A stretch of 64,000 bases of DNA from Thuidium tamariscinum (GCA_947034885.2 OX344751.2:7564001-7628000), one strand, 5' to 3'; counted from the stretch's first letter, positions 1-12,538 are shown. Notes: generated by a model not told the origin, from the letters alone. Numbers and translations: made by a program.

Positions 1-180
1 CATGAACACCAATTTCAAGTTTCACGGACCTCGCAATGAAGCACAATACCATTTTAGACGCCAGACAAATAAGAAACGCTATTTGAAGGAGCTAAGAGAA
101 TCAACTACTGCAACTTCCCAGCGAATTCGCGTTTCCAGCAATTAAAGCAAGAAATAGTATTATGTCAGCTACACTTGTAC

Positions 181-3100
181 CAGAAGGGAGGACTCCTTTT
201 TAGTCCTGCCTTGACATTTTGATGATGATGAAGTCACGGCATCTCCAGACCTCCTTGCCAATAGCTCAAGTGCCCATTGACGTTTGTCCTTCTTCTCCTC
301 AGGATCTGGAGGGCCTGATGCCTTTGAGGCGTCAATATGTTCATGGTTTCCTGGAAAACCTGATCCTTTTATTGTGCCTTTGCTGCTCTTTTCTGAAATG
401 TCACAAGATGGTACCTTCAACCCCTGTGGAGATGTAATGACTGCCCCGTTGCTTAAAGCGCCACCAGCTCTATTACACTTTGTTTCTGTAGGTTTTCGAC
501 CCATACTTGCTTGGGACTTCAAACTCTTGGATTCAGATGCCGCTGCAAGTCAGTCAGAGAAAAATCACATGTTGAACCCTCTTCGAACAAATTTGCAGCA
601 AACCTCTAATCCTGTTGCGGAGGCAGCGTCAAAGAAACAATGTTCGAAAATAATGAGGCCGTCAAATGTACACACATCTTCTCCTTCCTGTCTTTGAGTG
701 ATACCCATAGCTTTTTCAGATTTTTAAAAGTAATAGAAATTACCTTTTTCACACTTAGGCTTGCCCTCTTCTTTGACATCGCCTAACAATGATATCAAAG
801 GCTTAATATCGTTATCACGTGGAAATAGAGAAGTATCTGCAACATAAAGTCTACTGAAAATGGAGTCGCCCTCGGCATCGATATTCTTTAATTTCTGCAG
901 AACCACATCCTCCTCCTTAATCCCTTCCTCCTTAACCCGCACACCAGATCGACCTTCCACAACATCTGAAGCCACTTGCTTGGCCTTCTTAATACGGGCT
1001 GATTGTTCTTTCCAAAATGAGATGTCCCAATCCCTATCCCAGGTCTTCCGAGACACTCCTCCCGCGTACAATTTCTTGGTCAGGCTCTCGCGAACTCCAC
1101 CTGCCTTACCACGAGGCGCTTTATCCAGCATTTTGTCCAACCAGGAGTTCCGTCGTCGTTTCAAACCCTGAGATTTTACGCCCTGGTTTTGCTCCTGGTT
1201 GCGTACCATGGCAGCCTGCACCATAACATCTGGATGTCAGTAGGGTATATGATGATTAAAAAAAAAGTCTTAAATCGGTGTCAATTGAAGGTGAAAGAAG
1301 ACTTGAATTTCTTTCCAGTGACATTAAAAACATTAAAACCGCATAAATTTCTCCACGGATCTTCCTTAACTAAAGAAATACCCCCAAATTATATTGTTTG
1401 CAATATAAATAGTTAGATGGGCACTCTAAATCAACCTTGACATGCCCCTATTCCTCCACACTTGCTAATAAATTCAACCATATTTGATTGTGAAAACGGT
1501 TTGTAATACCATTAAAAATGCCAAAAAAACAAAAATTCGGAGACGGTATACAAAACTCTCGATTTCCACAATTTGTGGGGCATAAAACTTGCAAAAAATA
1601 TTTAGATATGAGATGAATCGTTTGTGATCTAGGAAAAAGTCCTCTACGAGGCTCAATTGGCCAAACAATTCTTATGCATAAAAGTTCCATGAAGAAAAAT
1701 TGGGGATTCAAGTAAGCAACTCGAAAAAAAAAATAAAGAATTAGGCATCACCTTGAATGCTGAAAAAAACCTTTCATCCGAAACTGTCACTTTGCCATGG
1801 TCCTCAGTTGCCCCGTAGCCTGCGGCAGCCCTCATTTGCCGGCGGATATCCTCAACAATCTGTGCAGCCCTACCATCTGATTCTCGACGCATGACCACCC
1901 TAGTTCGCACCCCACCCGCTAAATTGCTTCCAATGCCTCCAGTGTGCTCATCCTTAACTACTCCAGTACCGACTGTGAGCTCGTCCTTGACGATGTGCAC
2001 CAGGTCTTCCACAGGCACATCTTCTGTGAAGGGAATCTCTTCATCAACTTGTTTTTTCACAAAAGGTAATGTCTCGTTCACTCTGGAGTTCTTCGCTACA
2101 TGAGCATCAGTTTTCTCCACCGGTGGAGCACTCGCAGATTCTTTCCCTGTATCTATTTTCTTCACAGCAGATCGTGCTATTTTCCGAGGAGGTTCTGGCA
2201 GGTCTTCCGCTCGAATAATATCTCTGCATGGGAAACTCAAACCGATTACATTAGCGAGAGTGAAAGCATTTGAAAAAAATTACACAAAAACAGAATACTA
2301 GAGAACACATTACTAGACCTGCACATACATGAAAGTCTCTAAATGTTCTATCCAAGAGTAATCCTCTGCATAGAATAGACACTTCATAAACCCCAAAGTA
2401 GACAATGCACAACAGATACATCTTTGAAATAGTGCCTAACCAAAGCAGAATAATGCAACCCTAGAAACATAAAGCAGAAGCATGTCAAGGCCCACCGATC
2501 TTGTCTTGTGGATTGGTTCCGCTTCTCCCTTCTAGGTTGCTCTTCAAACTCCACATTATCGAAATAGCTTACTGGCAAATCAGTGTTTGCTACAGCCCCA
2601 AGTTCTAGAGCAGAATCATTTCTATGGTCATTTCCAGGTTCTTCGGATTGCAGTAACTGTATAGTCTGGCATGATAGAACCGCCGCATCACGGTGCTCAG
2701 ACTTGGCCGAAGGAACGGGAACAGGGAGAGATTCAATTGCTTCGTTAGGTCTCCGATCCACCGGGCCACAATCAGCTCTCATATAATCATTTATCTCTGG
2801 CTTTAAACTAGAGGAAACAGAAAGTATAGGTTTCTGTCCTTCAGTGGACAATACCTCAAGAGCAGATGGACCCGGGGATGGACCAGGTTCTTGGATCCTG
2901 GTGGCCTGAAATCATAACAAGACAGCAAAACTAACGAATTCAGAGATACACTGGGATGCGTCAACATGATCCCAAATACCATGCTTTTGTGAGAATTGCC
3001 TCAAAATAATCCGCAAACCATGTCTGCCCATGTGCAATGTAATATCTGCAAAAACAAGACCATCTTTATCGCTTCTATACCGGACGCTGGTGTTCTTGTC

Positions 3101-5636
3101 TTAGTCAATCACCTCTACTGTCTACTATCCTGCACTCCCATTTCTCCGTAAACCGCCCCAATATTACAGTAAATCCATTCCAATCTTAAAGCTCCGATTC
3201 TTTTATAATCTCACCTCTGCGTATATGGTCCCATGTACGGGTTGTATATCTAGTAGAGCATAATCACCAGAGGACAGAACACGCATGAGAGTATTCGGAC
3301 TACCTTATACTCCAAAGGGGCGTAGGTAATTTCCTCCGATTTGACCACAATTGAAGCTTGACCCATAGGATCTGAACACCAGAAAGTCAATTTGAAAACA
3401 AATATTATATTACACGTTCTGTATGCAGTTACCTTATGACACTGTAAAGCCCTCCAACTAGAACAACAGCAAATATGCATATATATAGACAGTATATTCA
3501 AGCTAAAATAAAACCTGAAAAAGTCGATGCTTGTCGAATTTCCGAGGAAAGAATCGTAGACTCAACGGCTTTACAAGTTGAAAGCATCAAAGCCGATTCT
3601 CCCTCACCAACTACTGATACGGAAACTGTAGGGTCGTCTTCAGAGAACACTGTAGCGTTGTATGCAAGTTCCGCAACAGGGATCGGCTCACTTCTAGATG
3701 ATGAGACAACGGTTGTAATAGGTAGAATAGGTGATGAGACCACAGTCGTGATTGGCGAAAGGGAGACTGGTGGTGCAGGTCGCAAACCCGAGGCCTTCTC
3801 CGAGCACCTAAAACCAGGACAAATCAGTTAATATAAATCCCCACATAATGTACAGAAGGGAAATAAGCAGATATCAGACTTGAAATGCAGATAAACCAAA
3901 ACTGTACACCTTTAATCCTTACAGGACAAAGTTTCTGATAAACAACCGCAATCCATGAAGAAAGCACTGCAAGTGTTAGATTCTTACCTTGGACACAACC
4001 ATGAACCCCAAGAAATTGAAGGATCGAAACCAACGCATCCAGCATGGTACCTGGAAGAGCGGAGCCACACCGTCTATGAGATTAAAGAGCAGAGGAGGAT
4101 CTGGAATGCAGTATTTCTATACATAGGAGAGAAATGTGACTTAATTGACACTATACATGCAAAATCCAAGAATAGGTTCAGTTCTCTGAAAGCATTTGAC
4201 GATATTACCAGCGATCGCATGAATCACAAGCAACAGAAGTATCAGCTCCATCTTCATCTTGAAGAGGAACTCCTGCTCGGACGAGGCACTTATTTCCCTC
4301 CAAACATGCCACAGCCTGGAAATTCATAAGGAGAAACATTACCTTCAATATTGAGAGGTACACATAATTGCCAGCAATTGGTGCCAACGTCATCCAACCC
4401 TACCTTGATTTGGTTGTCCATGAAAGATTCGAGAGTAATTCATAATGAGGGAAAAAAAAGGAAAGGAAAAGAAAGGAAAGGAAGAACCTACATCTTCATC
4501 AATGAAGAAAGAGGGAAACGAAAAAGGAAGACCGGCTTCTTCATTATCCCAAGACTCTTCCTCCCTTTCTCGTTTCGCAGAGAAAGGGCTAACGTTTTCT
4601 ACAATATCACTTTCTTGGTCATGGACATTCTCCACCTGTACAAATCAGCCACTACAAGCATGAAAAACTTCAGTCAATTGTTTCTAGTACAGATACGAGC
4701 AACCCTCAAGCATATTGTCTGTGGATGTCTATCCCGGTAGTATGAGAAGTCCTTCATATCAAACAGCTCCTTGAAGAGATTTCAACAACAGGGCTTCCAC
4801 TCAATTCATTTCAATAAATAAAACTACACTATTCTGAAACAAACGAATAAAATTGAATACAAGAGAGCAGACCAAGCGACTGCCAATCGGATTTTGGTTC
4901 GTTCAATGATTCTAATGTACCAAATCTATAGGAAAAGGCGATCAACTAAAACGTTTGAAGGTACGCTTACAGAGATGAACCGAAACTGCTCTTTACAGAG
5001 AGGACACAGATTAGAAACGGATGACCAGTTCTCGATGCAGTCAAAGCAGTACCTACACAGAGTAAAAGGAGGGATTACATTAGGGTGTCGAATGTAATGC
5101 CAGTTCATTTTTAACAGCTTCTCATTTCTTGGAATCAAATTTGTATCGTCGTGAATCCAAAACAGGTGGTAACGAACTAGATGCTGCTGACCTGAATTTG
5201 AGGAAAATGATTTAGGCTTTAGAACCGGAAAATAAACACCGTATGTTCAAGTTTTTCACTACGAAGAAAGTGGAACTTACTCATGACAGCAGCAGTCGAG
5301 CAATCCACGGACTGCAACATGCGCTGAGCAGATACCACAGCGGCCACTCCCATTGTCGCCCACTACCTGTTTGAATCCCTTGTAAGAAGATTACAATGCT
5401 TGCCATAAACAATATCCGTTTCGAACATCGAGCAATTAAAAGTGCCGAGATTTACAAACAATTGATTGCAAGATCGATCCAAACACATTACAAAACGTTA
5501 AAAAGTACATGGCTTTGCTCACCAACGTCTTTCGACCTTCGCTAGGCCCTCTGCTGGACGCAACTTCTTTAGAATCCCTCCTCTCGTGATGGAACTCCTT
5601 AGGACCCATTCCTTTGGACTTGTGAATGAAATCCAT
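181..5636 (-). CDS. RING + PHD zinc-finger protein, C-terminus beyond window
   Basis: Probable nuclear ubiquitin-ligase/chromatin-reader protein. I joined twelve exons by GT-AG sites with continuous phase: 5523-5636, 5281-5366, 4971-5052, 4492-4635, 4209-4315, 3988-4050, 3515-3807, 3304-3371, 2496-2905, 1752-2223, 744-1215 and 181-542, giving 891 codons. A complete C3HC4 RING is spread over exons 2-3 (C48, C51, C63, H65, C68, C71, C82, C85). A PHD finger lies in exons 5-7 (C152, C172, C175, H180, C183, C197, C200, with an extra C146 before it). An acidic linker separates the two. Later exons are low-complexity and charged, with a basic KRRR cluster near residues 632-635, a possible nuclear signal. 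The start is the ATG at 5636-5634. Plant RING-PHD proteins of about 900 residues with this order are known. The last visible exon ends in phase 0 at a good donor (180), so the protein probably continues left of the window. If it is not spliced there, it stops at 169. Domains are certain; substrate is unknown. Confidence 0.88.
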
Positions 5637-5638
5637 TT

Positions 5639-5665
5639 CTATCCTACGCACGGGAATTGCTTCAT
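5639..5665 (-). promoter_or_regulatory. Upstream ORF of the RING-PHD gene
   Basis: An ATG at 5665-5663 opens an eight-residue frame whose TAG (5641-5639) lies two bases before the main ATG. If the transcript starts upstream of 5665, this uORF could limit translation of the RING-PHD protein. The position is read directly; regulation is inference. Confidence 0.4.
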
Positions 5666-5689
5666 CCTAGGCCGAGAACAATCCTGCAG

Positions 5690-6429
5690 CAAAATGGCTG
5701 GTCAAATATTCTTGGAGGCAGAACGAGATCGCTCATGTGACACTATTTCGTGAGGAGTTCTCCGCCCAACTATAGGTCAAAGCATCAGTAATTAGGTTAC
5801 ACAACACCCCTGTTCCAAGTAATAGACATGAATCGTCCTCTTGTTCAGTTCAATCGCACGATCAACCCAGAACTACACAACCCAGAACTACACAACCCAG
5901 CTGCATTGTGTCGATTTTGAAGCCGATTTCCCCCGAATTGCCCTAAACAACGAAAATTCTCCGGGAACCCAACCCCAGAGACGACCTTATCCGAGGACTA
6001 TGCACGTCATACAGAGCCCATCTTGCATGGCCCACACTCTTAAGCCTTGTTTCGTGATTGAATGCGAACCTGGGGGATTGAATCGGAAGCTTAGAAAGAG
6101 TCAAGCATTCACGCAAGCTCCCAGCGATGCACAGAGACATCTCTCGACGAGGAAAACGAAAGCCCGCAAGCCACAGCACCAAAGACCAGATTGAGTGTGT
6201 GAACGGGGCATGTAGAGTTGTGGCTATTTTTCATCCCATCATCGCAAAGCATGTCGCTGTGTGAACGCAGTGCATCCCTGGGCATTTCATGTAAAATCGG
6301 CCAAATAGGATTTAAGATTCTTTTAGTATGCATTTTTAGGCACAATGTAAATAAACTATGAAATTTCAAAGGTAAAAAATAATTGTATGAAAAATTAACC
6401 CTAGACATTGAGGAATAAGGTAGAAGCAC
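5690..6429. other. Intergenic: probable promoter of the RING-PHD gene
   Basis: No gene is supported here. Composition is more balanced than the AT-rich tracts that follow, which fits promoter and 5' leader DNA of the minus-strand RING-PHD gene. Overlapping open frames on both strands (about 5841-6194 and 5943-6182) have no recognisable domain. A small tandem repeat lies inside. Confidence 0.4.
5866..5900. repeat. 15-bp tandem repeat, 2.3 copies
   Basis: The 15-mer CCCAGAACTACACAA occurs at 5866-5880 and again without change at 5881-5895, followed by a partial third unit. It is a short local duplication. Confidence 0.9.
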
Positions 6430-6974
6430 TACACTAAATGATATATTTAGTGTTGGATTACATTTAGTGTAATTACCCCCCTACTCCACACAACACTAAA
6501 TCTCAACTTTGGAGGAATTAGTATAGTGTTAAACATAAGAGGATTTTTGGGCCCAATTTCAAATAGTTCCCTAAAATTGTTCTCAGTGCTACAGACCAAT
6601 CCCCTACTGGACTGAATTTTGAAAAAAAAAATCAAAATTTTTTTTCCAAAAAACTTCAGAATGTATTAAAAAGCAATTAAATTATTTTTAATTATTTTTA
6701 ATTATTTTTATTTTTAATTATTTTTATTTAATAATTAATTTAATTAATTAATTAGTATTTTTTGATGTGGCAGTTGCTCGTTCCCAACGTTCCCAAAATC
6801 TAGGAACTTTTATTCTAACACTAAATGTAAGCTTCTTCAAATTTCAAATTTACCATAGAGTACTTTTAGTATTAGAAATGAGATTTAATGTTACTTACTT
6901 TAGTAGGCTTAATGATATTTAGTGTCATGGTTTGTAAATAGTGTTGCTAACACTAAATATACTATTTAGTGTAA
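6430..6974. mobile_element. TIR element with palindromic ends
   Basis: The left end has ACACTAAAT followed three bases later by its reverse complement, and the right end (about 6949-6974) has the same ACACTAAAT/ATTTAGTGT palindrome. The two ends are therefore inverted repeats of each other and each can fold on itself. More ACACTAAA copies occur just inside both ends. There is no coding capacity, so this is a non-autonomous element. At 6534 it holds CATAAGAGGATTTTT, identical to the TIR of the element at 35762-36081, which suggests a second nested element. Confidence 0.65.
6675..6752. repeat. AT-only low-complexity tract
   Basis: Irregular iteration of AATTATTTTT and TTAATTAA units inside the TIR element. 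It could fold, but shows no other signal. Confidence 0.85.
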
Positions 6975-8430
6975 TAACTAATCAAAAAAGCTCACTTGCA
7001 ATAGATGGTGAAGAATAAGAGTTGGTGGAAATTTTTTCCATACAAGGAGATAGGAAATATTGGGTCATAGAATTTTCAGAATTTTATTGCAAAAAGTGAA
7101 ATTATTGGGAAGTTTTAGAGCCATAAAGTACATAATATCCCCAAACAATGTCTAGAGTCTTTTAATTTTGATCAATCTAGAACTACTTTCCCACTCACTT
7201 CTTCAAAACATGTGCCATAACCTTATTAGTATAACCACCAAAAAAAAACTTGAGTTTGATTTCCACCCTAAGATTGGAAATAGCGCACCCTACAAGTTGG
7301 TTTTTGGGAGTAATTAGTTACAGTTGCTTCTACTTTATAAGTAGAAATTTTGAAACAAAATTTGAAATGTTTGATTTCAAAACACAAATAAAAAAAAGGT
7401 ACTCCTTAGTCAACCACAATCAATTTACAATCTTATTGTTATACATATTTATTATAGCTAAATTTAAGACATTGAATCAATAAAATATATATAAATCATT
7501 TAAGTATATTCACACTAATGAAGATAATTAATCTTTCAAGGTCCAATTGTTCAAACACCGAATGAACTCAAATATATTCCAAGGTCACAAGATCTTTGTG
7601 TTTTCATTCATCCAAATTATTGTAAGTAGTATCTTGTATTAGATCTCTTACATTTATGTAATATAGATTTTAAAAACTTTTCTTTGCAAATGTTTTGTAG
7701 TTCAAGGTATATTAGCTATGTCTGACCATAAAAAATTTACTTTTAAAGTTCAAAATTTAATTATGCTAAAACAATTTGAAAAAATATGTAAATGTTTTTC
7801 TAAAAACTCCATAATTAGAGCTTAAAATTCTGAATTTAAAGAAGAAAAGAAATGTAAATTACAAATGTTTAATTTATTAGAAAGAATTTTTAATTATACC
7901 AACAATTTACTTAAAAAACATTAGATGGCCTAGTAGTAGATTCAACCATACAAATGTGATCTATCATTCACATTTTACAACTCCATTTATATTTTATCAT
8001 TAACATAATTATTTTCCTATAGTGGATTTGTCAATACATTCTTACAATTATTGAAATTAAAACTTTTTCCTTGATTTGAGGGAGGTAAGATTGCATTTAT
8101 GTGTAGCTTTCAAAATTGCAAAAAAGAAATAGGGACGTCACAAAAAACTCTTTTTTGTGTATAAAAATTTGAACGATAAATAATATTTTCAACTCATTCT
8201 AACATACATACATTTTAAATGAGGTAAAAACACTCAAAAACACTCAAAATCACTTGTGTATCGATTTTTAACAAGTAGACATCTATTGCAAATGTCTCCA
8301 AAAGATAATAATGAAATTTATTATACTTGTGATTAGTTGATTGTTGATTTTCTAAATTTTCATTTTATGATTACAGTGTAAAAATGTTTTATTCATCTAA
8401 AGAACTTCTGCTTTGAAAACTTATAATATA
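6975..8430. other. AT-rich intergenic DNA
   Basis: No gene is supported. At about 7140-7220 there is a reverse-complement relative of the 46.5-kb TIR family: the stretch reading CTACTTTCCCACTCACT is the complement of the stretch near 46725-46755. The rest is AT-rich sequence with short chance open frames. Confidence 0.45.
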
Positions 8431-8439
8431 GAACTAGTG

Positions 8440-8860
8440 ATTCCCAACCAACACCCCATAGCCAACCTATAGATGGATTTATTTCCAATTAAGGCTAAAA
8501 TAAATTCATGACACATGTTTTAAAGTAATAAGAAAGAAAGTAGGATGGAGTGATTGGAATTGGAAGAGTCCAAAGATTGACTATTGGTTCATAACACTTC
8601 TTGCCTTTGAAAATTTATAGTTATTTTTTTATTTTTTTATTTTAAAACATAGACAATTTCCATTGATCACGAAAACAATATAGAAATCCAAGATTAATGA
8701 ACCCTTGGTAAAGAATTTTTTTTGTTGTGAATTTTCAAACAATTCATAGTAATTTCAATTCATGCAATAAAGTTACCAAAGTTTTGCAATCCCGCCATTT
8801 CTATCATTGCATCTTTGAAAATATTTGCTTCGCCTTGCACTACACCAAATCATGTCGGCA
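8440..8860 (+). repeat. Degenerate copy of 46.5-kb TIR family
   Basis: This stretch shares long blocks with 46570-46920 (TTTCCAATTAAGG, TTCATGACACATGT, then the region containing AATTCATAGTAATT) and with 18660-18800 (AAAATATTTGCTT followed by CTTTGCACTA-like sequence). It ends about 20 bases before the GC-richer 5' region of the RBR gene, so it forms the distal promoter boundary of that gene. Confidence 0.55.
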
Positions 8861-8869
8861 ATAGGAGCC

Positions 8870-9501
8870 GAGCCCTTTGAAAAAGCTTGCGTTCCCTCGT
8901 TCCCTCCTCCGTCTCTCCGATGAAGGATCTACCGACTTATGCTTCCATGAAGCCCATGAGCAGTTTCCTTTCCGTGGGCAGTCGGGATCGATTTGCAGAC
9001 ATAACAATCGAAGCTAAGCTTACCAATGTCGATAGAGTTTTAGATCTCTAACTCCCCATTCTCTCGCAGTTGCAGCACTCTGACGATGGCGAAGCAGACC
9101 CTTGGGTGCTAGAGCAGCGGATTCCGGGTGGAGTTCTGAAGCTCCATTTGTGTAATTGCTTGAAGCTGGAGCGCGAGTTTGCATATCTCATCAGTGTAGA
9201 TGGTTTTCTTCCGTCTCGTCGCTGTTGGGTCTCTTGTTTCTCTCATATTTCGTAGGAAAAACAGCCACTCTGGTTAGGAACGACGAGGTTACGTATTTTT
9301 GTTTTGTGTCAGAAGATTTTTCGGCTTGTTCTGTCAGCCAGAAGATGCCTTGTTCTTACACGCTCACTCTTTTGGCAGATCTTTTCGTTGACGGTATTCC
9401 GAGGGAGATTTGTTTTGGGCCATAAATTGCAACGAGGAATTAGCCCTCAATCACGAGGAAACTGCTAGAGTCGGGTTTTAGGAATAGTTTGAGAAGTCGG
9501 C
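8870..9501 (+). promoter_or_regulatory. Promoter/5' leader region of the RBR gene
   Basis: Composition changes sharply here from AT-rich repeat to mixed DNA that continues into the gene. Frames at 9070-9255 and 9156-9425 contain no recognisable domain and do not join in phase to the ATG at 9502, so I read them as leader sequence with upstream ORFs. A leader intron is possible but not demonstrated. Confidence 0.4.
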
Positions 9502-11584
9502 ATGTTCGCGAATTTCGATAATACCGGATTTAGGGTGATGCAGCAACCAAATGCCGCCGCAGAAGCCGCCGACACAAATGATGAAGAAATTGCTTTTCAG
9601 CTTCAATTGGAAGACATAGCTGAGTCGTTTCATCATCAATCCAGACCTAAATCTCAACCGTCATCTTCCTCCCAGAATGGCGCTTCTTCGTCCGGAAGTC
9701 GGGCCGTCCCCTATGCTAGAAACCCCGGACGGTATCCTGGTACTTTTTCCACAGATCCCGACATCGCTCTTCCTTTGTCTTCCCACCTTCTTTTTGCTTT
9801 TGAGGTACATGCTAGGTTTACGTTTCGTATTTGAAGGTGTACAAGTTCATACTTCACAGAAAACAGAGGCAATAGGAAATCGCTGAGGAGTAGGGAAAGT
9901 CCTTGTTGTGCAGGAGCTCCGGGTCCAACTCATCCCATGAACGATTCAGAGATAATGCCTCGGTTTCCGGGTCGAAACCCAAGACAAACTGCAGACAGAG
10001 ATGGCGCCGAAGATGGCAGTACTTCAGGCTCTGCAAGAGTCGGCAGAGACCCCATCTTGGAAATGGAGTGCGTCATTTGCACGGAGATGCGACCATATAC
10101 CTCATTCATGAGCACAACTGGTGAGCAATTCTTTTCGTAGTGAAAACGACGTCGCTAAGGATAGAATCTTCGAATGACCGAATGGAACATCTGGCCAGTT
10201 TGTACTGTACAGGACTCGGAAGAGGAAATCCAGTATACTCTAGGGTTTCTTCCTCCAGCCCGATGCTTGAAGATTACTAACAAGCCTGGGTTCGAATGCT
10301 CTTCAAAGACCCTCTTGAAGTGCAAACCCTAGTAAGATTTGTGATAAGGCTGAAAGTGACTATTAGACCATACAGGCTTTCTCGCTTTACAAAAAAGAAG
10401 ACTCTAGGAGTAGATCCAATTGGCCTTTGTTTTTTATAAAATTAATACACCATGGTGCTCAACACTTCGGACAGGTCTTTGTCCGTTTCGAAATACTATA
10501 GAACATCGAGTCTGCACTCTGCACAAGCGAATTCTCTATACTACTCTTGTCCCGTATTTTTTGTTAATCCTTTGTTCCAATGATTGCAGGTTGTACCCAC
10601 GAGTACTGCTTCTACTGTTGCCAACACTACGCGGAGGAGAAGATCGCTTCTGGCAGCTCCCAAATCCAATGTCCTCACGACGGCTGCAGCCACGATTTCA
10701 ACGTCCATCAATGCCTTGAGCTCCTCTCTCGAGCCAGCTTTGACATTCTCACCACCCGGCAAACGGAAGCGGCCATCCCGTCGTCCCTGAAGGTGTACTG
10801 CCCCTTCAAGAATTGTTCGGCCTTCATGGAGAATTCTTCGGCATCCAATGGTGGTCGAAGGAGCCGGTTCGTGGAATGCTGGGCCTGTAACCGGGGCTTC
10901 TGTGTGGAGTGCAACACCCCATGGCATGCCAATCTGACTTGCAGCCAGTACCGTGCAGATGTGGAGAATCGGAATCGCTCCGGAGATGAGAAATTGCGCG
11001 ACCTGGCCAAGAAGGAGAAATGGCAGAGTTGCCCTGAGTGTAAGCGCGTGATTGAGCTCAAGGAAGGCTGCTACCACATGACTTGCTTGTAAGCACTCTA
11101 TTACACTCTATTACACTCCTCCTCGGGGTTCAAATATTCTTTGTTGAAGAATTCATCAGGCAGGCTGTAGTTGCTTTGATTGCACCAGTTCAATATGTTG
11201 AAAGTGCACGACATTGCACCTTCTCATCCCATTACTCGTCTAGAATCTGCAGGATTACATCCATTGTGCTTCAATATGATTTAAAGCTGAAAGGGTTGAC
11301 GCCCGTTCTCTCCCATTTTCCAATCTTTGGTGATCGTATTTGTGCAAGAGTGGTATGTATGGTGCTGGTGAATTGTAAGCATAAATCATCATTCCACGAC
11401 TTTGATGATGGCGGCGGTGGTGGTGGTGGTGTGCAGATGCGGCAATGAGTTTTGCTACATCTGTGGAGCAAAGTGGAAGAACAAAGTGGCCACTTGTAAG
11501 TGCAAATTGTGGGACGAGAGCAATATCATCAGGCAAAGGCCAAGAAGGCCGAGGGCGATTCCAATGCATGCTCCATTCCACTGA
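9502..11584 (+). CDS. RBR (RING-IBR-RING) E3 ubiquitin ligase
   Basis: Transfers ubiquitin from an E2 to substrates through a thioester on RING2 (RBR family mechanism). Exons 9502-9739, 9914-10120, 10590-11088 and 11437-11584 join in phase to 363 residues. The N-terminus has an acidic, glutamine-containing stretch (about 26-42) and a serine-rich linker. RING1: C132, C135, C150, H152, C155, C158, C176, C181. IBR: C219, C224, C245, C248, C253, C256, H261, C266. RING2: C296, C299, C309, C314, C316, C321, C324; by position in the family C309, in a G-C-Y-H-M motif, is the catalytic cysteine, with H311 nearby. All key residues are present, so the enzyme should be active. It ends with a basic, proline-containing tail. 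The start is the first in-frame ATG of the exon holding the N-terminal motif. The last intron has an odd acceptor (see finding). No transmembrane segment or extra domain is seen. Confidence 0.93.
11408..11431 (+). repeat. GGC/GGT trinucleotide repeat at splice acceptor
   Basis: A GGC-then-GGT run sits directly before the GTGCAG acceptor of the last RBR intron, where a pyrimidine tract would be expected. Confidence 0.85.
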
Positions 11585-12330
11585 TTTTCCTGTCGTTCCG
11601 TCTGGTGGTATGTTTTGCGGTTGCAATTGCTGATTAAGAAGGCCTCGTGACTTCGCAACCGGGTTCTGAGCCCAAAACACATCAGATACAGAATTGGGTC
11701 GGAGCAATGAATAGGCCAAATCGGAAAGAGGGACAGAAAGTGAGGAACAAGAAAAAAAAAAATCATAGGTGAAGAGGATCATGACTTCTACACGTTTTAC
11801 ATCAGGTCATAGTAGCTGGTACCTTACTATTAGGCTAGCCTTGTGCTTTTTATTGGCGGAGCAGCAGAACCATATAGCATTTCTCCATGCCAGTTTGTAA
11901 ATACATGACAATTTTGTTGATTGCATTCATTGCTCCAATGTGAATGGAATTCAATGAAGTGGATTCAATAATCATTTGGTGACTCGATCCCGTGAAAATG
12001 CCCCAGGAGACCAAAAGTATCCTCAATCTAGAAGTCCAATTCAAAGTGCTGTAACTTCTTGGTAAATTTGCACTCTCTTCTAGTTTATGGAGACCATTAA
12101 ACCTGTCTGACAAAGTGGGCTGGATTTACCCCCGGGAAAAATACTGAATTATATTTTTTTGCACATAACTTTTTGCAAATTCTGAATTCATATTTGCAAT
12201 CAAAGATCCCAAATTAGCTTGGAGGGGTTGAGAACATACCTAAAACATGGCACATAATAGGGGGCTTTTTGTACTTTTATCTTGGAGAACACAATTTTTA
12301 TCCTATTGGTCCCAATTTGTGGGATTGATT
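11585..12330 (+). other. 3' flank of the RBR gene
   Basis: This probably includes the 3' UTR; composition turns AT-rich after about 12120. No gene is supported. A minus-strand open frame around 11455-11782 overlaps the last RBR exon and is a shadow. Confidence 0.4.
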
Positions 12331-12340
12331 TAACAGGTTT

Positions 12341-12538
12341 AATATCTTGCTAAGTTTATTTGGTAAAATTTTCAAATCAATCTAAGATGCACTAATTTTT
12401 TGAAGCCATTTGTAAATTCAATTTAAGTTCACCAAATTTAATGTCTTGCTTAGTTTATGTGGTAAAATTTTCAAATCAATCTAAGATGCACTAATTTTTT
12501 TAAGCCATTTGTAAATTCAATTTGAATTCACCAAACTA
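12341..12538 (+). repeat. 99-bp tandem duplication
   Basis: The unit beginning AATATCTTGCTAAGTTTAT at 12341 repeats at 12440 with a few substitutions. Both units share TTTTCAAATCAATCTAAGAT and GCCATTTGTAAATTCAATTT. This is a direct tandem pair. Confidence 0.9.

Noticed and set aside
1-124. Final exon of the RING-PHD gene within the window
   Set aside because: The nearest acceptor-like site gives an immediate stop in the required phase; other sites give no family-like sequence. The gene more likely continues to the left.
169-180. RING-PHD protein ending at the TAG at 169
   Set aside because: This requires reading through a good donor at 180. It is kept only as an alternative.
5841-6194. 117-codon plus-strand frame as a gene
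   Set aside because: Overlaps an equally long minus-strand frame, includes the 15-bp tandem repeat and has no domain or splice support.
9070-9425. Frames upstream of the RBR gene as coding exons
   Set aside because: They do not join in phase to the RBR start and contain no recognisable motif; read as leader.
9740-9834. Continuation of RBR exon 1 to 9834
   Set aside because: No later junction keeps the RBR frame. The GT at 9740 joins perfectly to the acceptor ending at 9913.
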